The notes under the pieces are model-generated. The model was not told where the DNA came from. It was given only the letters and a program-made list of their open reading frames with translations, and did not search any database. A DNA stretch of 64,000 bases from Brienomyrus brachyistius (Eukaryota; Chordata; Actinopteri; Osteoglossiformes; Mormyridae), in NCBI RefSeq assembly GCF_023856365.1, contig NW_026042457.1:186001-250000 (forward strand), read 5' to 3'. A program made the position numbers and the translations under genes. The number at the start of each line of letters is the position of its first letter. Position 1 is the first letter of the stretch. Shown piece by piece: positions 21,888 to 31,617 of this stretch.

Positions 21888-22241
21888 CCATCCATCCATT
21901 TTCTTAACCGCTTATCCGACTGGGTCGCGGGGGGTCCGGAGCCTATCCCGGAAGCAATGGGCACGAGGCAGGGAACAACTCAGGATGGCGGGCCAGCCCA
22001 TCGCAGGGCACACTCACACACCAGTCACCCACACATGCACACCTATGGGCAATATTGCAACTCCAATTAGCCTCAGCATGTTTTTGGACTGTGGGGGGAA
22101 ACCGGAGTACCCGGAGGAAACCCCACGACGGCATGGGGAGAACATGCAAACTCCACACACATGTGACCCAGGAGGAGATTTGAACCCGGGTCCCAGAGGT
22201 GTGAGGCAACAGTGCTAACCACCGCACCACCATGCCGCCCC
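21888..22241 (-). mobile_element. tRNA-headed SINE, present only in copy A
   Basis: Reads on the minus strand as GGCATGGTGGTGCGGTGGTTAG (A-box-like), GGGTTCAAATC (B box), a body with CATGTTCTCCCC, GTTTCCTCCGGGTAC and AGTCCAAAAACATGC, and a 3' end of ATGGATGGATGG repeats. It is flanked by 13-bp duplications TATTTATATTTAT (21875-21887 and 22242-22254). Copy B at about 56070 shows the uninterrupted target with one copy of the 13-mer. Confidence 0.85.
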
Positions 22242-23934
22242 TATTTATATTTATATTATATTTTATATAATTTATATTATTTTATATTTCCTGTCTTAAA
22301 ATGTAAGGGATACTGGAGCCTGGTTGCGGTGGTGGGATGGCTCACGGCGGGTGCCGGAAAATTTCCTTTATTTTCAAATCCAAACCTTGACAGGTATGCT
22401 GCTGTTCCAAATCATGGGTGCATGTTACAAGTGCGGAACATATTTTAACTTAGTACTAACTTAGCATCATATTTGATCTGATTCGACTGAATATCCCAGG
22501 TTTCCATCTCTCATGCATCTGGTGTGACGTGTTTTCAGACTCTCAGGCTGGCGCCTGAGAAACGTCTCACTCCGGCCAGCTGACCAAAGTTGGTAACCTT
22601 GGTATTGTGTGTAGGAGATTCGGTATAACTATAATTTCGTTCTCCATTTGCATGCCCGAAGTGTCTTTAAGTGTTATGTAGTTTTGCCTGAAACGCAAAA
22701 ATAAAACAAAGCAATTAAAGCCGATCAGTGGCTCAAATTGTGCTGTAGCGATTGAAGAACTTTTGTCGGAAGTTGGATTCGAACTTGGGATGCCTTACTT
22801 GGGAGAACAGAATACCAGAATAGAGTAGGTTAAGTCCAGCCTTGGCTTCCAAGCTGACGTTTTTCTACATATGTGCTTGTGTATCATGGACAGTAAGAGG
22901 GGGCAGGCAAGGAGAGAATTTCTCTCTTTGGGGATCAATAGAGTGTTGTTATTATAACGTCTAAAAAGTATGATGGTCTGTCGATAAATCAATAACAATA
23001 TCAATGAAGTCAATGTTTATCTAAAGGAATCAGAATTCAGGAAAAGCCAGGGGCCGGACCGAGTGTAGGGGGCGTGGCCAGAGACAGCCTGCTGACTGTT
23101 CCAAATCATGGGTGCATGTTACAAGTCCGGAACATATTTTAACTTAGTACTAACTTAGCATCATATTTGATCTGATTCGACTGAATATCCCAGGTTTCCA
23201 TCTCTCATGCATCTGGTGTGACGTGTTTTCAGACTCTCAGGCTGGCGCAAAGAAATCTTACGGGAATTGAACGTCTCACTCCGGTCAGCTGACCAAAGTT
23301 GGTAACCTTGGTATTGTGTGTAGGAGATTCGGTATAACTATAATTTCGTTCTCCATTTACATGCCCGTAGTGTCTTTAACCGGCTGCACAAACTGGATCC
23401 GCCTCCATTACGACACAACTTTGCCCTTATTGGCTTAAGAATTTAGTCACATACATGACGTATATCTGCTATTTCTCCCGAGAAGCAGGTAAAGCAGTGG
23501 TAACTGCTTTGTAGTTAATTTACCTGGTAAAATTAAGTTTAAATAAATGATATAAATACTGTAATAGTACTCGTGAGCTTTGTTTATTTGTTATTAGTTA
23601 TTGTAATGTTGCGCTGCTTTATTTGTTTAATCGTCTAGTCTGTGGAGACATTCAAGTTAATCAAATAAGAATTGCACTGTACACTGTACATGACCATAAA
23701 AACTTTGTATCCTTGAAATAAATGTTTTTGATCTTTTCCTTGGCAGTTATCTTTTTACACAGGGCCTCTATGTACACGATAGTTTTTTTTTTCACGACTA
23801 ACAGTATGGATCAGGAGTTGGTTATTGTAAAAGAAGTAATGTGCATGCAGGTGATATTTGTATAGATTTATCCACACCCTTGTAGCAGTGCTGCCATTGC
23901 AGTCAGATCTCGCAAACTAGGAGTATTAGTTGTC

Positions 23935-24620
23935 TTTATTTCTCTTTATTTCTTGACGCCAACCCTCTCCATTAATCCGGGCTTGGGACTGGCACCTACC
24001 TGAGCTGGCTTGCTCCCTTAAGTGGCTGGGTTAGGCTAAACTATATATATATATTTACCAAGACTACAATAAAACATCTCGAAATGTGTAGTCTAGCAAA
24101 ACGCAGTTTAAAGAAGGTAGCCTACCTGGCGAAATTGCAAACAAATTAAGGGCGTTAGGCAGCCTTTAGATCCTACCCATCATGCACTGCAGTTTTTTGC
24201 TAATTCCTCAAATGGAAAACTGTCCATCCATCCATCCATCCATTTTCCAAACCGCTTATCCTACTGGATCGCGGGGGGTCTGGAGCCTATCCCGGAAGCA
24301 ATGGGCACGAGACAGGGAACAACTCAGGATGGCGGGCCAGCCCATCGCAGGGCACACTCACACACTATTCACTCACGCATACACTCCTATGGGCAATTTA
24401 GCAACTCCAATTAGCCTCAGCATGTTTTTGGACTGTTGGGGAAACCAGAGTACCCGGAGGAAACCCCACGATGACATGGGTAGAACATGCAAACTCCACA
24501 CACATGTGACCCAGGTGGAGACTCGAACCCGGGCCCTAGAGGTGTGAGGCAACAGTGCTAACCACTGCACCACCATGCTGCCCCCTAAATGGAAAACCAT
24601 TAAATACAAAAGGAAAACAA
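23935..24620 (-). repeat. Dispersed repeat, inverted relative to 10870-11335, split by a SINE
   Basis: Begins CTTTATTTCTTGACGCC, then CCATTAATCCGGGCTTGGG, CCCTTAAGTGGCTGGGTTAGG, ACCCATCATGCACTGCAG and CCTCAAATGGAAAAC, then the SINE, then AAATGGAAAACCATTAAATAC. This is the reverse complement of the element at 10870 with an internal gap and a short (TA)n expansion at about 24044. Sequence between 23390 and 23935 is AT-rich without recognised genes. Confidence 0.75.
24221..24586 (-). mobile_element. tRNA-headed SINE with 11-bp target duplication
   Basis: Same SINE family as at 21888, reading GGCAGCATGGTGGTGCAGTG on the minus strand with A and B boxes and an ATGGATGGATGG tail. It is flanked by AAATGGAAAAC at 24210-24220 and 24587-24597. 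It lies within the dispersed repeat. Unlike the one at 21888 it is present in copy B too (58038-58403), so it predates the duplication. Confidence 0.85.
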
Positions 24621-25380
24621 AAGTGCTGTAAGACTGTATACTTATGTGTATGTTAGTAAAGGCTGTAGCTGACACAACGGACCCCACTAATTAGAAAGGG
24701 GTAATTGTACACATGTGGCATCCAGTATGTTCTTCTATAACAGTTTTTAAAAAAAAAAAAAAACTCACATTACACAAATTGGCACTATCAAAACGAGGAT
24801 TATGGGGAAAATGGGGACTGTGATGGAGATTACATACACGTAGGCATGGTATTTAGTTTTTTTTAATCTGGTCACCTTCCAGAGTAATTGTAAACTAAAA
24901 CCATCTTCACCCTATTTGATTCTTTATAAATGGACAATCAGTCGTGCAGTAAATGGGGGTATAGAGAGACACAGAGCTTGTCTAACAAGAAACCCTGGGA
25001 AGCTAACATTAATAGGGTGGGTATGGATAGCAAAACCATTGATACAGATTACAGATTTATATCTCACCTGAACCCTGGCGGGCTCCGTGCCAATAGGGGT
25101 TGGGATTAGGGTTAGTTAACTTAAGTAGTAATATTGATGTGTATATTCTCCTATTCTCCAGTCAGTGAATCGTGAAACGTAATGTTAATATGTTTCTATA
25201 CCTATATGTTCTGCTTAAAAACCCATAAAGGCAAGCACAGTGTTTAGACATTCTGTTACTTAGACTAGTAAACACTAAGATCCTTCAGCTTTCAATTAAC
25301 CTGACACAACAGTCTAAACAACAAATGTGTGCCATGTCATTTGTCATCTTTACATCTTGTATCCTTTATATGGTAATTGG
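24621..25380. other. Interval without recognised gene
   Basis: AT-rich sequence with a poly-A run near 24748-24762. I see no conserved protein segment, RNA gene or complete repeat. Confidence 0.5.
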
Positions 25381-25456
25381 ATTTTCAAGGTGGAATTGCA
25401 GGTCGATCATTTTAAGGATCTAGATGTAAACCTCCCTGGTGTTGCTTTAATATTTT
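25381..25456 (+). repeat. Direct repeat flanking the Gypsy remnant (left)
   Basis: TTTTCAAGGTGGAATT, TTTTAAGGATC and GTAAACCTCCCTGGTGTTGC recur at 26711-26783 in the same orientation, about 1.33 kb away. They bracket the Ty3/Gypsy integrase remnant and may be pieces of its own 3' region or LTRs. Confidence 0.65.
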
Positions 25457-25599
25457 TTTTGCACAATTTGCTTCACACACTTCCTCCAGCAGAGAAGCTT
25501 ACAATACTACACCCCACCAAATGACTGGATGATGCCTTTTTATTTAAGGTCTGGCTGTGAGCCTCGATTACCGATACACTATCTTCAGGCTCCTGCCGG

Positions 25600-26200
25600 G
25601 ATCAGTCAGTATGGTGGACCTTTGGAGGAATGGGTACAAAACCATCAGGAAAGTTTGCAGGTGCTTCAAGAGTATGTGAAGGCTTAGTTGGAGGAACAAG
25701 CCACACCACGAAATCGGAAACACAATGAGTTGGTTAATGATTAGGGGTTTGATGAAGGTCAGCTGGTGTGTTTGCGGAACCATGTTCGAGGTAAAATACA
25801 GGATCATTGGGATGCCTGTTTGTATATGGTAGTTCGGTGTCCCCAAGATCAGGGTGCAGTTTACTCTGCAACTCCAATGGAGGGGGACGGGGTTGTCCGT
25901 CAAGTTCACCGAACAGAGTTGCGTCCAGTACCACAGGGGGTTGTTATGTCAGGGGAAGATGTTCTGGTAATGTCTCCTGAGTCTGGGTTGCCCACAGGGG
26001 CAACAGAAATGGAATCGGATGAGGACTCTGTGATTTTACGGGGACAGGGCTGGTGGGAGGGGTCGCAATAGAGCATCCACAAGTAGGCCTCGTATAATGG
26101 AGGAGGTTATGTCCCCCCCGAGGTGTAGAGACCAGTTAAACGTTCGGTGAGGTCCACCACTGGTCATCATAGCAACCCTTATAAGTTACCACGGTCAGTG
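25600..26200 (+). pseudogene. Ty3/Gypsy pol remnant, integrase C-terminal end
   Basis: A frame interrupted by several stops reads EWVQNHQESLQVLQEYVKA and RNRKHNELVND, then LVCLRNHVRGKIQDHWDA, GAVYSATPMEGDG, RQVHRTELRPVP. This is the conserved stretch after the integrase core in fish Ty3/Gypsy elements (GDRV...KIQD-W...V-R-H...LR). The open part is 25766-26071. Upstream integrase core, RT and gag are gone, so it is a dead 3' fragment. Confidence 0.7.
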
Positions 26201-26489
26201 AATGATCGTTCGGTTGGGGAGGAAGACCAGTGGTTTGGGGATAGAATTCTTAGCTGTGATCGTTGGGTCATCAATTTCATTTTGGGGGATGGATTGTAGC
26301 CAGGCAATTATAGGCAGGTATAGGAACTGCAGTTCGGACTGGAGGCATAGCCGGGGCGAGATGGCTGTGCATGTTCCGATGGTAGGGCATATTGGCAAAG
26401 GAGCAGGCACGGGAAAGACAGGCAGGGTCCTGATAGATTTGGTGGAGCATCGGCGGGCATATTGAATTTGCAGTGTAGCAGCCTTTCTG

Positions 26490-26650
26490 TTTGCTTGTTT
26501 CAGGGGTGAACAATCTTATCCGCAAAGGGCCGGTGTGTATGCAGGTTTTCGCTGCAACTCCCTAATTAGATTTCTAATTAGAGGACTGATTAGCTGAAGA
26601 GTCCTCATACCTGGTTTTGAAGAGCTGACCTAAAGGTTACCCCAAAAACC
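26490..26650. repeat. Fragment of an interspersed repeat (GTATGCAGGTTTTCGCTGCAAC type)
   Basis: CTTATCCGCAAAGGGCCGG, GCAGGTTTTCGCTGCAACTC and CTAATTAGATTTCTAATTAG are familiar from dispersed vertebrate DNA-transposon relics. Ends not defined. Copy 26711-26783 of the direct repeat follows. Confidence 0.4.
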
Positions 26651-27249
26651 TGTTTTTTTTTTGTTTGAATGGGGCAGTGAGTCATGGGGTAAACTACTGT
26701 TCTTTAGGGGTTTTCAAGGTGGAATTACGGGTCGATAATTTTAAGGATCAGGTTGTAAACCTCCCTGGTGTTGCTTTAATATGTTTTATCTGAGGTTGTA
26801 TCGTGTATTATCAAGCCAGCCGGCTTAGTGGCCTCGGGAGCGGGGTTTAGTGGGAGCAGCTGGCTAGTTTTATTTTCTTTTTTGTTTGTGTCTTTTTCTT
26901 TGTTGTATGTATATTTTGGGTTCATTATTAGGCAGGCTGGGCCTTTTGGCACCTGTAGTCTGGGTGCTGGATTGCCCATAGGGGTCTTTTTTATTGCTGT
27001 GATTTGCTGTGTCATTCACTAGTGTGATTTGTGCTGGATGTGTTTTTAAGGTTGTGCTGTGGCGTGTACCTGAGCAAACTTTGGGCAACCTGTTCTCTTG
27101 TTGGCTTTATTGACAAAGGGTGGATTAGTCTAATTACGGCCTGCTACAAATAGCTGCATATAACGTATAAAAAAAATCACCTTATGGGTGCTCCGTAGGG
27201 TAGCAAGATCTTGAGTTTTTTTTACAGTACTCGGGTACGTTTTAAAATT

Positions 27250-27375
27250 TTCGACCAATCAGCAAACATTATTCTGACAGCATAGCTGGGAAACCAATGA
27301 AAAGTGAGTGCAACGTTCTAGAACTTGACTTCGGGTTGACGCTCCCTATAAAAGAGCTGGGTACTGCTTCAAGGC
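27250..27375 (+). promoter_or_regulatory. RNA polymerase II promoter: two CCAAT boxes, heat-shock-like element, TATA box
   Basis: CCAAT at 27255-27259 and 27294-27298, a perfect inverted TTCTAGAA core inside GTTCTAGAAC (27315-27324), and TATAAAAG at 27347-27354. The order and spacing match a compact, inducible polymerase II promoter of the heat-shock type. A start site would fall near 27375-27385. The ATG of the following frame is at 27446. Confidence 0.6.
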
Positions 27376-27445
27376 GTTCAGTTGGCGCTACCTCCTGATA
27401 GAGTAGCACTGTACGGCTCTTGTTCCGTAAAACAACATCAAAAGG

Positions 27446-27734
27446 ATGAAAAAAAAAACAATATTTAAAGAAGACGAAAAAAATCAATTTTTAAAGAAGA
27501 CGAAAAAAACATCGTCTAAAAAAATAAGCCAAAAAAATAATATCCGAAGAAGGAAAAACATGCAAAGTAAAAAAAAACAAACAAAAATAAAAAACAATAT
27601 CCAAAGAAGAAGGAAAAAAACATCCAAAGGGAGAAAAGAAGAACTGAAGGGCCAACGAGGTAGGAGGAAATACAAATTTCGTTTCAGCACCGTTGGAGTG
27701 CCAAGCCGTGAAAAGCATTTGGCCAGAAGACAAG
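27446..27734 (+). CDS. Putative first coding exon, very lysine-rich protein, unknown function
   Basis: Open from the ATG at 27446; the frame runs on to 27847, but CAAG|GTAAGT at 27734 is a near-perfect splice donor, so the exon probably ends there (about 96 codons). The product is extremely basic with repeated KK and RRR runs and short repeats (IFKEDEK / FLKKTKKT; NNIRRRKN / NNIQRRRKK), ending in a less biased segment (KYKFRFSTVGVPSREKH). No family recognised; a nucleic-acid-binding or nucleolar protein, or a retrogene, are possible. Downstream exons were not found before 28150. Confidence 0.35.
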
Positions 27735-28149
27735 GTAAGTGTTGTATCTGTTATTTTAAAACAGCGCTTTTCAAAATGCTGCTTTATAATCGTTTGAGAT
27801 CGTTAGCCAGTGTGACAGCTGAAGGCTTTTTGAGTTTACCAACATAAAGTTTTATTTCTGTATTAGGACATTGTCAGGAACAATGATGTGTTCATCGCTA
27901 TGATGTGGTCAAAAAGCGATGCATTGAATCTTAGAAACATTTGTGATTTTTCAAACGATGCTTTTCCTTTTATTTAATCAGTAAAATTTCCATCGGTTTT
28001 ATATAGTGCCCCTTGAAATATGTCTTTAGCTCATTTTCCGGGCATTTTACTAGAATGCATCCTGAGAAATACACAAGCTCTGCTGCATTTCCGTGCCTCG
28101 ATGTTTAGTGCCGAGTATAATTGTTGCAGTTGCCTTTTATATATTCCAT

Positions 28150-28735
28150 GAGACCTGTTGGTACCAAGAGAAGTGTGAGACTGTCAGGGTGAATTTATCA
28201 TACAATCGCACGCATAAATACCTGAGGGTTGCCAGTCCTTTTGCGTTGTTACAGGAGGACTAGAGCTGACGAGTGTGTTTCTACACACTATCAAGGGCAT
28301 TGTAGTACAGTTTTCTCAGGTGGGAGAATGCTGCCGATCTCCTATTTGACAATACAGCCCTTGATATATTAGAATATTACAGAACTAGAAGCCTTTTGCA
28401 AGGAAGAATGTGAGAAAATCCCAAGTACAAGAACTGAAAGCCTTTCAGCTGGCTATAAGAAGCGCTTGTAAGCTGTGATATCTGGCAGAGGAGGTGTTAC
28501 TAAGTACTGATTACGTAGGGTGCCCAAACTTTTGCAGAGTGCCATAATAATGTTTTTATTTTGTAATTTTGTTCAATTTATGGCATAAAAAGTAACTATT
28601 CATCAATGTTTGCTGAAAATATTGTGTATTTTTCCCCCAGTTCCTAAAGAGACTGTATTAACTGATATTGTTGCTTTTGTAATTGAAAAGATGTTATTTG
28701 TCAAGGGGTGCCAAACCTTTGCATAAGACTGTACA
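28150..28735 (+). mobile_element. Degenerate DNA-transposon-like relic
   Basis: Two near repeats of GGGTGCCCAAACTTTTGCA (28516) and GGGGTGCCAAACCTTTGCAT (28705) follow a decayed coding-like stretch (GAAAATCCC, GAACTGAAAGCC, AGCTGGCTATAAGAAGC, GGAGGTGTTACTAAGTACTG). This resembles the end of Tc1/mariner-type relics in vertebrates. Class uncertain. Sequence 27850-28150 shows nothing recognisable. Confidence 0.35.
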
Positions 28736-28855
28736 CAGTGTGTGTATGTGTTTATGTGAGTGTGTGTCTGTGTGTGTGTGTGTATATATATATATGTGTG
28801 TGTGTGTATATATTTCTGTATATGCATGTGTATATATATATTTATATATAGTTCA
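28733..28855 (+). repeat. (TG)n/(TA)n microsatellite
   Basis: ACAGTGTGTGTATGTGTTTATG followed by TGTGTGTGTG and TATATATATA tracts. Simple repeat at the edge of the array. Confidence 0.9.
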
Positions 28856-28904
28856 CACACATTCAAACTTATTTGAATACACATTCAAAATTATTTTTAT
28901 TATT

Positions 28905-29792
28905 ATTATTTTCGTTTTTTTTTTTTTGTGTGTTTTAAAATTTTTTATTTTTGCAATGGAAATAAAAATAAAGCAGTCCTCCGTAGAGGAGGGGTGGTGG
29001 AGGGAATATATATATATATATACATATATATAAAATAATTGTCACACAACTGGGGTGACATGCCTTTCCTGCTCACCCAATTTTAGTGCACTTTAGTTAT
29101 GCATAATGACCTTCTAGTCTCGATACACCCATATATATATATGTATATATATATATAGTTTTTTTTGTTTTTTTTTTTGCAATAGACAATAAAAATAACG
29201 CAGTTCTCCATAAAGGAGGGATGGTGGATGGAATATATATATACATATATATAAAATAATTGTCACACAACCTGGGTGACATGCCTTGCCTGCTCACCCA
29301 GTTTTAGTGCACCTTAGTTATTCATAATGACCATCTAGTCTCGATACACCCATAAATATATATGTATATATATATAGTTTTTTTTGTTTTTTTTTTTGCA
29401 ATAGACAATAAAAATAACGCAGTTCTCCATAAAGGAGGGATGGTGGATGGAATATATATTCACATATATATAAAATAATTGTCACACAACTTGGGTGACA
29501 TGCCTTGCCTGCTCACCCAATTTTAGTGCAACTTAGTTATCCATAATGACCAACTAGTCTCGATACACCCATATATATATATATATGTACATATATATAT
29601 AGTTTTTTTATTAGCAATAGAAAAGAAAAATAACGCAGTTCTCCGTAAAGGAGGGATGGTGGATGGAATATATATATATATATATACATTTACATAAAAT
29701 AATTGTCACACAACCTGGGTGACATGCCTTGCCTGCTCACCCAATTTTAGTGCACCTTAGTTATCCATACTGACCATCTAGTCTCGACACAC

Positions 29793-29830
<38 letters not shown>

Positions 29831-30143
29831 GTATATATATAGAATTTTTTTTTTTTTCTTGTGTTTTTTTTTCGCAATGGATATTAAAAATAAAGCAGTC
29901 CTCCGTAAAGGAGGGGTGGTGGAGGGAATATATATATACATATATATATAAAATAATTGTCACACAACCTGGGTGACATGCCTTGCCTGCTCACCCAATT
30001 TTAGTGCAACTTAGTTATCCATAATGACCAACTAGTCTCGATACACCCATATATATATATATATATGTACATATATATAGTTTTTTTATTAGCAATAGAA
30101 AAGAAAAATAACGCAGTTCTCCGTAAAGGAGGGATGGTGGATG

Positions 30144-30185
<42 letters not shown>

Positions 30186-30288
30186 TTATATAAAATAATT
30201 GTCACACAACCTGGGTGACATGCCTTGCCTGCTCACCCAATTTTAGTGCACTTTAGTTATCCATACTGACCATCTAGTCTCGACACAC

Positions 30289-30353
<65 letters not shown>

Positions 30354-30556
30354 GATATTTTTTCTTTTTCTTGTGTTTTTTTTCGCAATGGATATTAAAA
30401 ATAAAGCAGTCCTCCGTAAAGGAGGGGTGGTGGAGGGAATATATATATACATATATATATAAAATAATTGTCACACAACCTGGGTGACATGCCTTGCCTG
30501 CTCACCCAATTTTAGTGCAACTTAGTTATCCATAATGACCAACTAGTCTCGATACA
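28905..30556 (+). repeat. Minisatellite array upstream of the ERV, about 7 units
   Basis: Same unit as at 1481-4143, forward, with cores near 28980, 29210, 29430, 29645, 29900, 30120 and 30420. The first unit is diverged (CCGTAGAGGAGGGGTGG). The array is interrupted by the ERV after CTCGATACACCCAT and continues after it at 39278. Confidence 0.92.
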
Positions 30557-30561
30557 CCCAT
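30557..30561 (+). other. ERV target-site duplication (left)
   Basis: CCCAT directly before the 5' LTR, repeated at 39278-39282 directly after the 3' LTR. A 5-bp duplication is normal for several retrovirus groups. The array end is CACCCATATAT, so the empty site is evident. Confidence 0.85.
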
Positions 30562-31031
30562 TGTTAGGTTGAAGAAACTGTTAGTAATCATTTGTTATCA
30601 TTTCTGTATAATCAGCAATGAGTGTAAATATGTATATACATTATTTTGTTTTCCTTTACCTTCATACTTTAGATTATATTAGTTTACACGTATCCTGAGC
30701 ACGTGTTTAAATAGTTGTCCACCTGAGTAAAACCAGAACTTCTTCTTACTCTCACAGTCTTTTCTTTGTTCTCACTCCAAGACCCCTGCCCCCCATTGAC
30801 TATAAATAAAGGTGCCAAGGGGAACCACCCTTTGTAACACATTCCTTTGTAGCCTAGCATGCAGAGAGTGTGGTTACCCTTGTGCAAGTAAAACTCTAAG
30901 TGTGTTGTCTCGTAATTAATGGTGTGTACAGAGTTGGAGTGGAAAGCCTGTCGCTTTCTCCAACATATACTGTACTGTAGTTTGGTCCTGTGTGCAGAGT
31001 TGGAGTGGAAAGCCTGACGCTTTCTCCAACA
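30562..31031 (+). repeat. ERV 5' LTR
   Basis: 470 bp with TG...CA ends. TATAAATAAA at 30801-30810 serves as TATA box and overlaps an AATAAA motif. U5 holds two near-identical copies (30922-30964 and 30989-31031) of a stretch that folds as GTTGGAG...AAAGC / GCTTT...CTCCAAC hairpins, separated by 24 bp that include TTTGGTCC, the first bases of the primer-binding region. Confidence 0.93.
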
Positions 31032-31038
31032 TATAATT

Positions 31039-31055
31039 TGGTCCTTCGAGCCGGA
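31039..31055 (+). other. Primer-binding site, tRNA-Tyr type
   Basis: TGGTCCTTCGAGCCGGA is complementary to the 3' end of vertebrate tRNA-Tyr (...CCGGCTCGAAGGACCA), 17 of 17 bases as I recall the tRNA. It starts 7 bp after the LTR end, a little further than the usual 0-3 bp. Confidence 0.75.
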
Positions 31056-31617
31056 TTCGAGGACACCTGACGACATCGCCAGCACGCCGAGAGGAGCGAC
31101 ACTGAAGCCTGCCGGCAGCCACTCGGAGACGGGTGCAGAAAAGACCTGTGACGTGAATTCGTCATCAGGCCGGTGGTTAGAACTGCGCTCGACGTCTGGT
31201 GATGTCTGACGGACCTCGGTGGCGGAACACAGGCACACAGGACAGGTGAGACAACAAAGGTTATTCAGCGAAATAACCGGGTCAATTGACGTGGGTTAGG
31301 CTTAGCCGTAATTAAGCAGAAAAGGGGTTAGGCTTAGCCGTAATTAAGCGAAATATGAACATGCATGTATTGTGTGAATGACTGGACTAAGACTATTAAA
31401 GAGGCTTAGAGTTGCTTCTGTCAGTCCATTTCTTATTTTGCCTGGTGGGAAAGAAGTACTGGTGATTGAAGGATCAAGGACGGGTTTCATCCCTGAAAAC
31501 CGATACCGCTGCACGAACAGCGTGTAGTAGAAGGCCGTATTGGTGTCCTCCCATATATCTTGTACCAGTGAATTTCCACCCAGGACCTGTGTAGTGCGGA
31601 GACGGGAAAGAAAAAAA
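31056..31617 (+). promoter_or_regulatory. ERV leader with candidate splice donor and 25-bp tandem repeat
   Basis: Untranslated leader before gag. ACAG|GTGAG at 31245/31246 is the best splice-donor candidate for env mRNA. GGGTTAGGCTTAGCCGTAAT plus TAAGC occurs twice (31293-31317 and 31325-31349), possibly part of the packaging region. A minus-strand open frame crossing the LTR and leader is a shadow. Confidence 0.6.

Larger units (their letters stand above)
19320..23390 (+). repeat. Local tandem block of 0.7-0.9-kb units with tRNA-like sequences
   Basis: Recurring segments: GATACTGGAGCCTGGTTGCG (19328, 22309), CAAATCATGGGTGCATG (19429, 22409, 23103), GTATCATGGACAGTAAGAGG (19910, 20680, 21508, 22880) and GGGGGCGTGGCCAGAGACAG (20086, 20824, 21628, 23070). 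Copy A carries two units more than copy B (shift change 1917 bp including one SINE). No protein-coding sequence is recognised in the block. Confidence 0.85.
1..30561. repeat. Segmental duplication, copy A (partial at left)
   Basis: The segment is repeated downstream nearly base for base. Positions 1-3470 correspond to 37798-41270, 5768-20345 to about 41500-56079 (shift 35734), and 22255-29300 to about 56072-63120 (shift 33817). Differences I noticed outside microsatellites are single bases, for example near 8942, 12304, 16857, 17252 and 24437, plus length changes in AT runs. Larger differences are an inverted 1.6-kb segment, extra array units, two extra 0.74-0.81-kb units and a SINE, all present only here. 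The identity points to a very recent event or to allelic sequence placed in tandem by assembly. Confidence 0.93.

Noticed and set aside
26195..27088. Several 64-87-codon frames on both strands after the Gypsy remnant
   Set aside because: They overlap each other, lack recognisable motifs and lie in repeat-derived sequence.
28603..29033. Cys/Val/Tyr-rich and His/Thr-rich frames near 28.7 kb
   Set aside because: They are translations of the (TG)n/(TA)n microsatellite.
30684..31238. 184-codon minus-strand frame across the ERV LTR and leader
   Set aside because: It is antisense to LTR, primer site and leader, with no domain and no start context, so a chance frame.
31540..31617. Upstream in-frame start for Gag (26 extra residues)
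   Set aside because: The start at 31618 gives Met-Gly with a myristoylation-type N-terminus, normal for Gag. The upstream extension looks like leader sequence.
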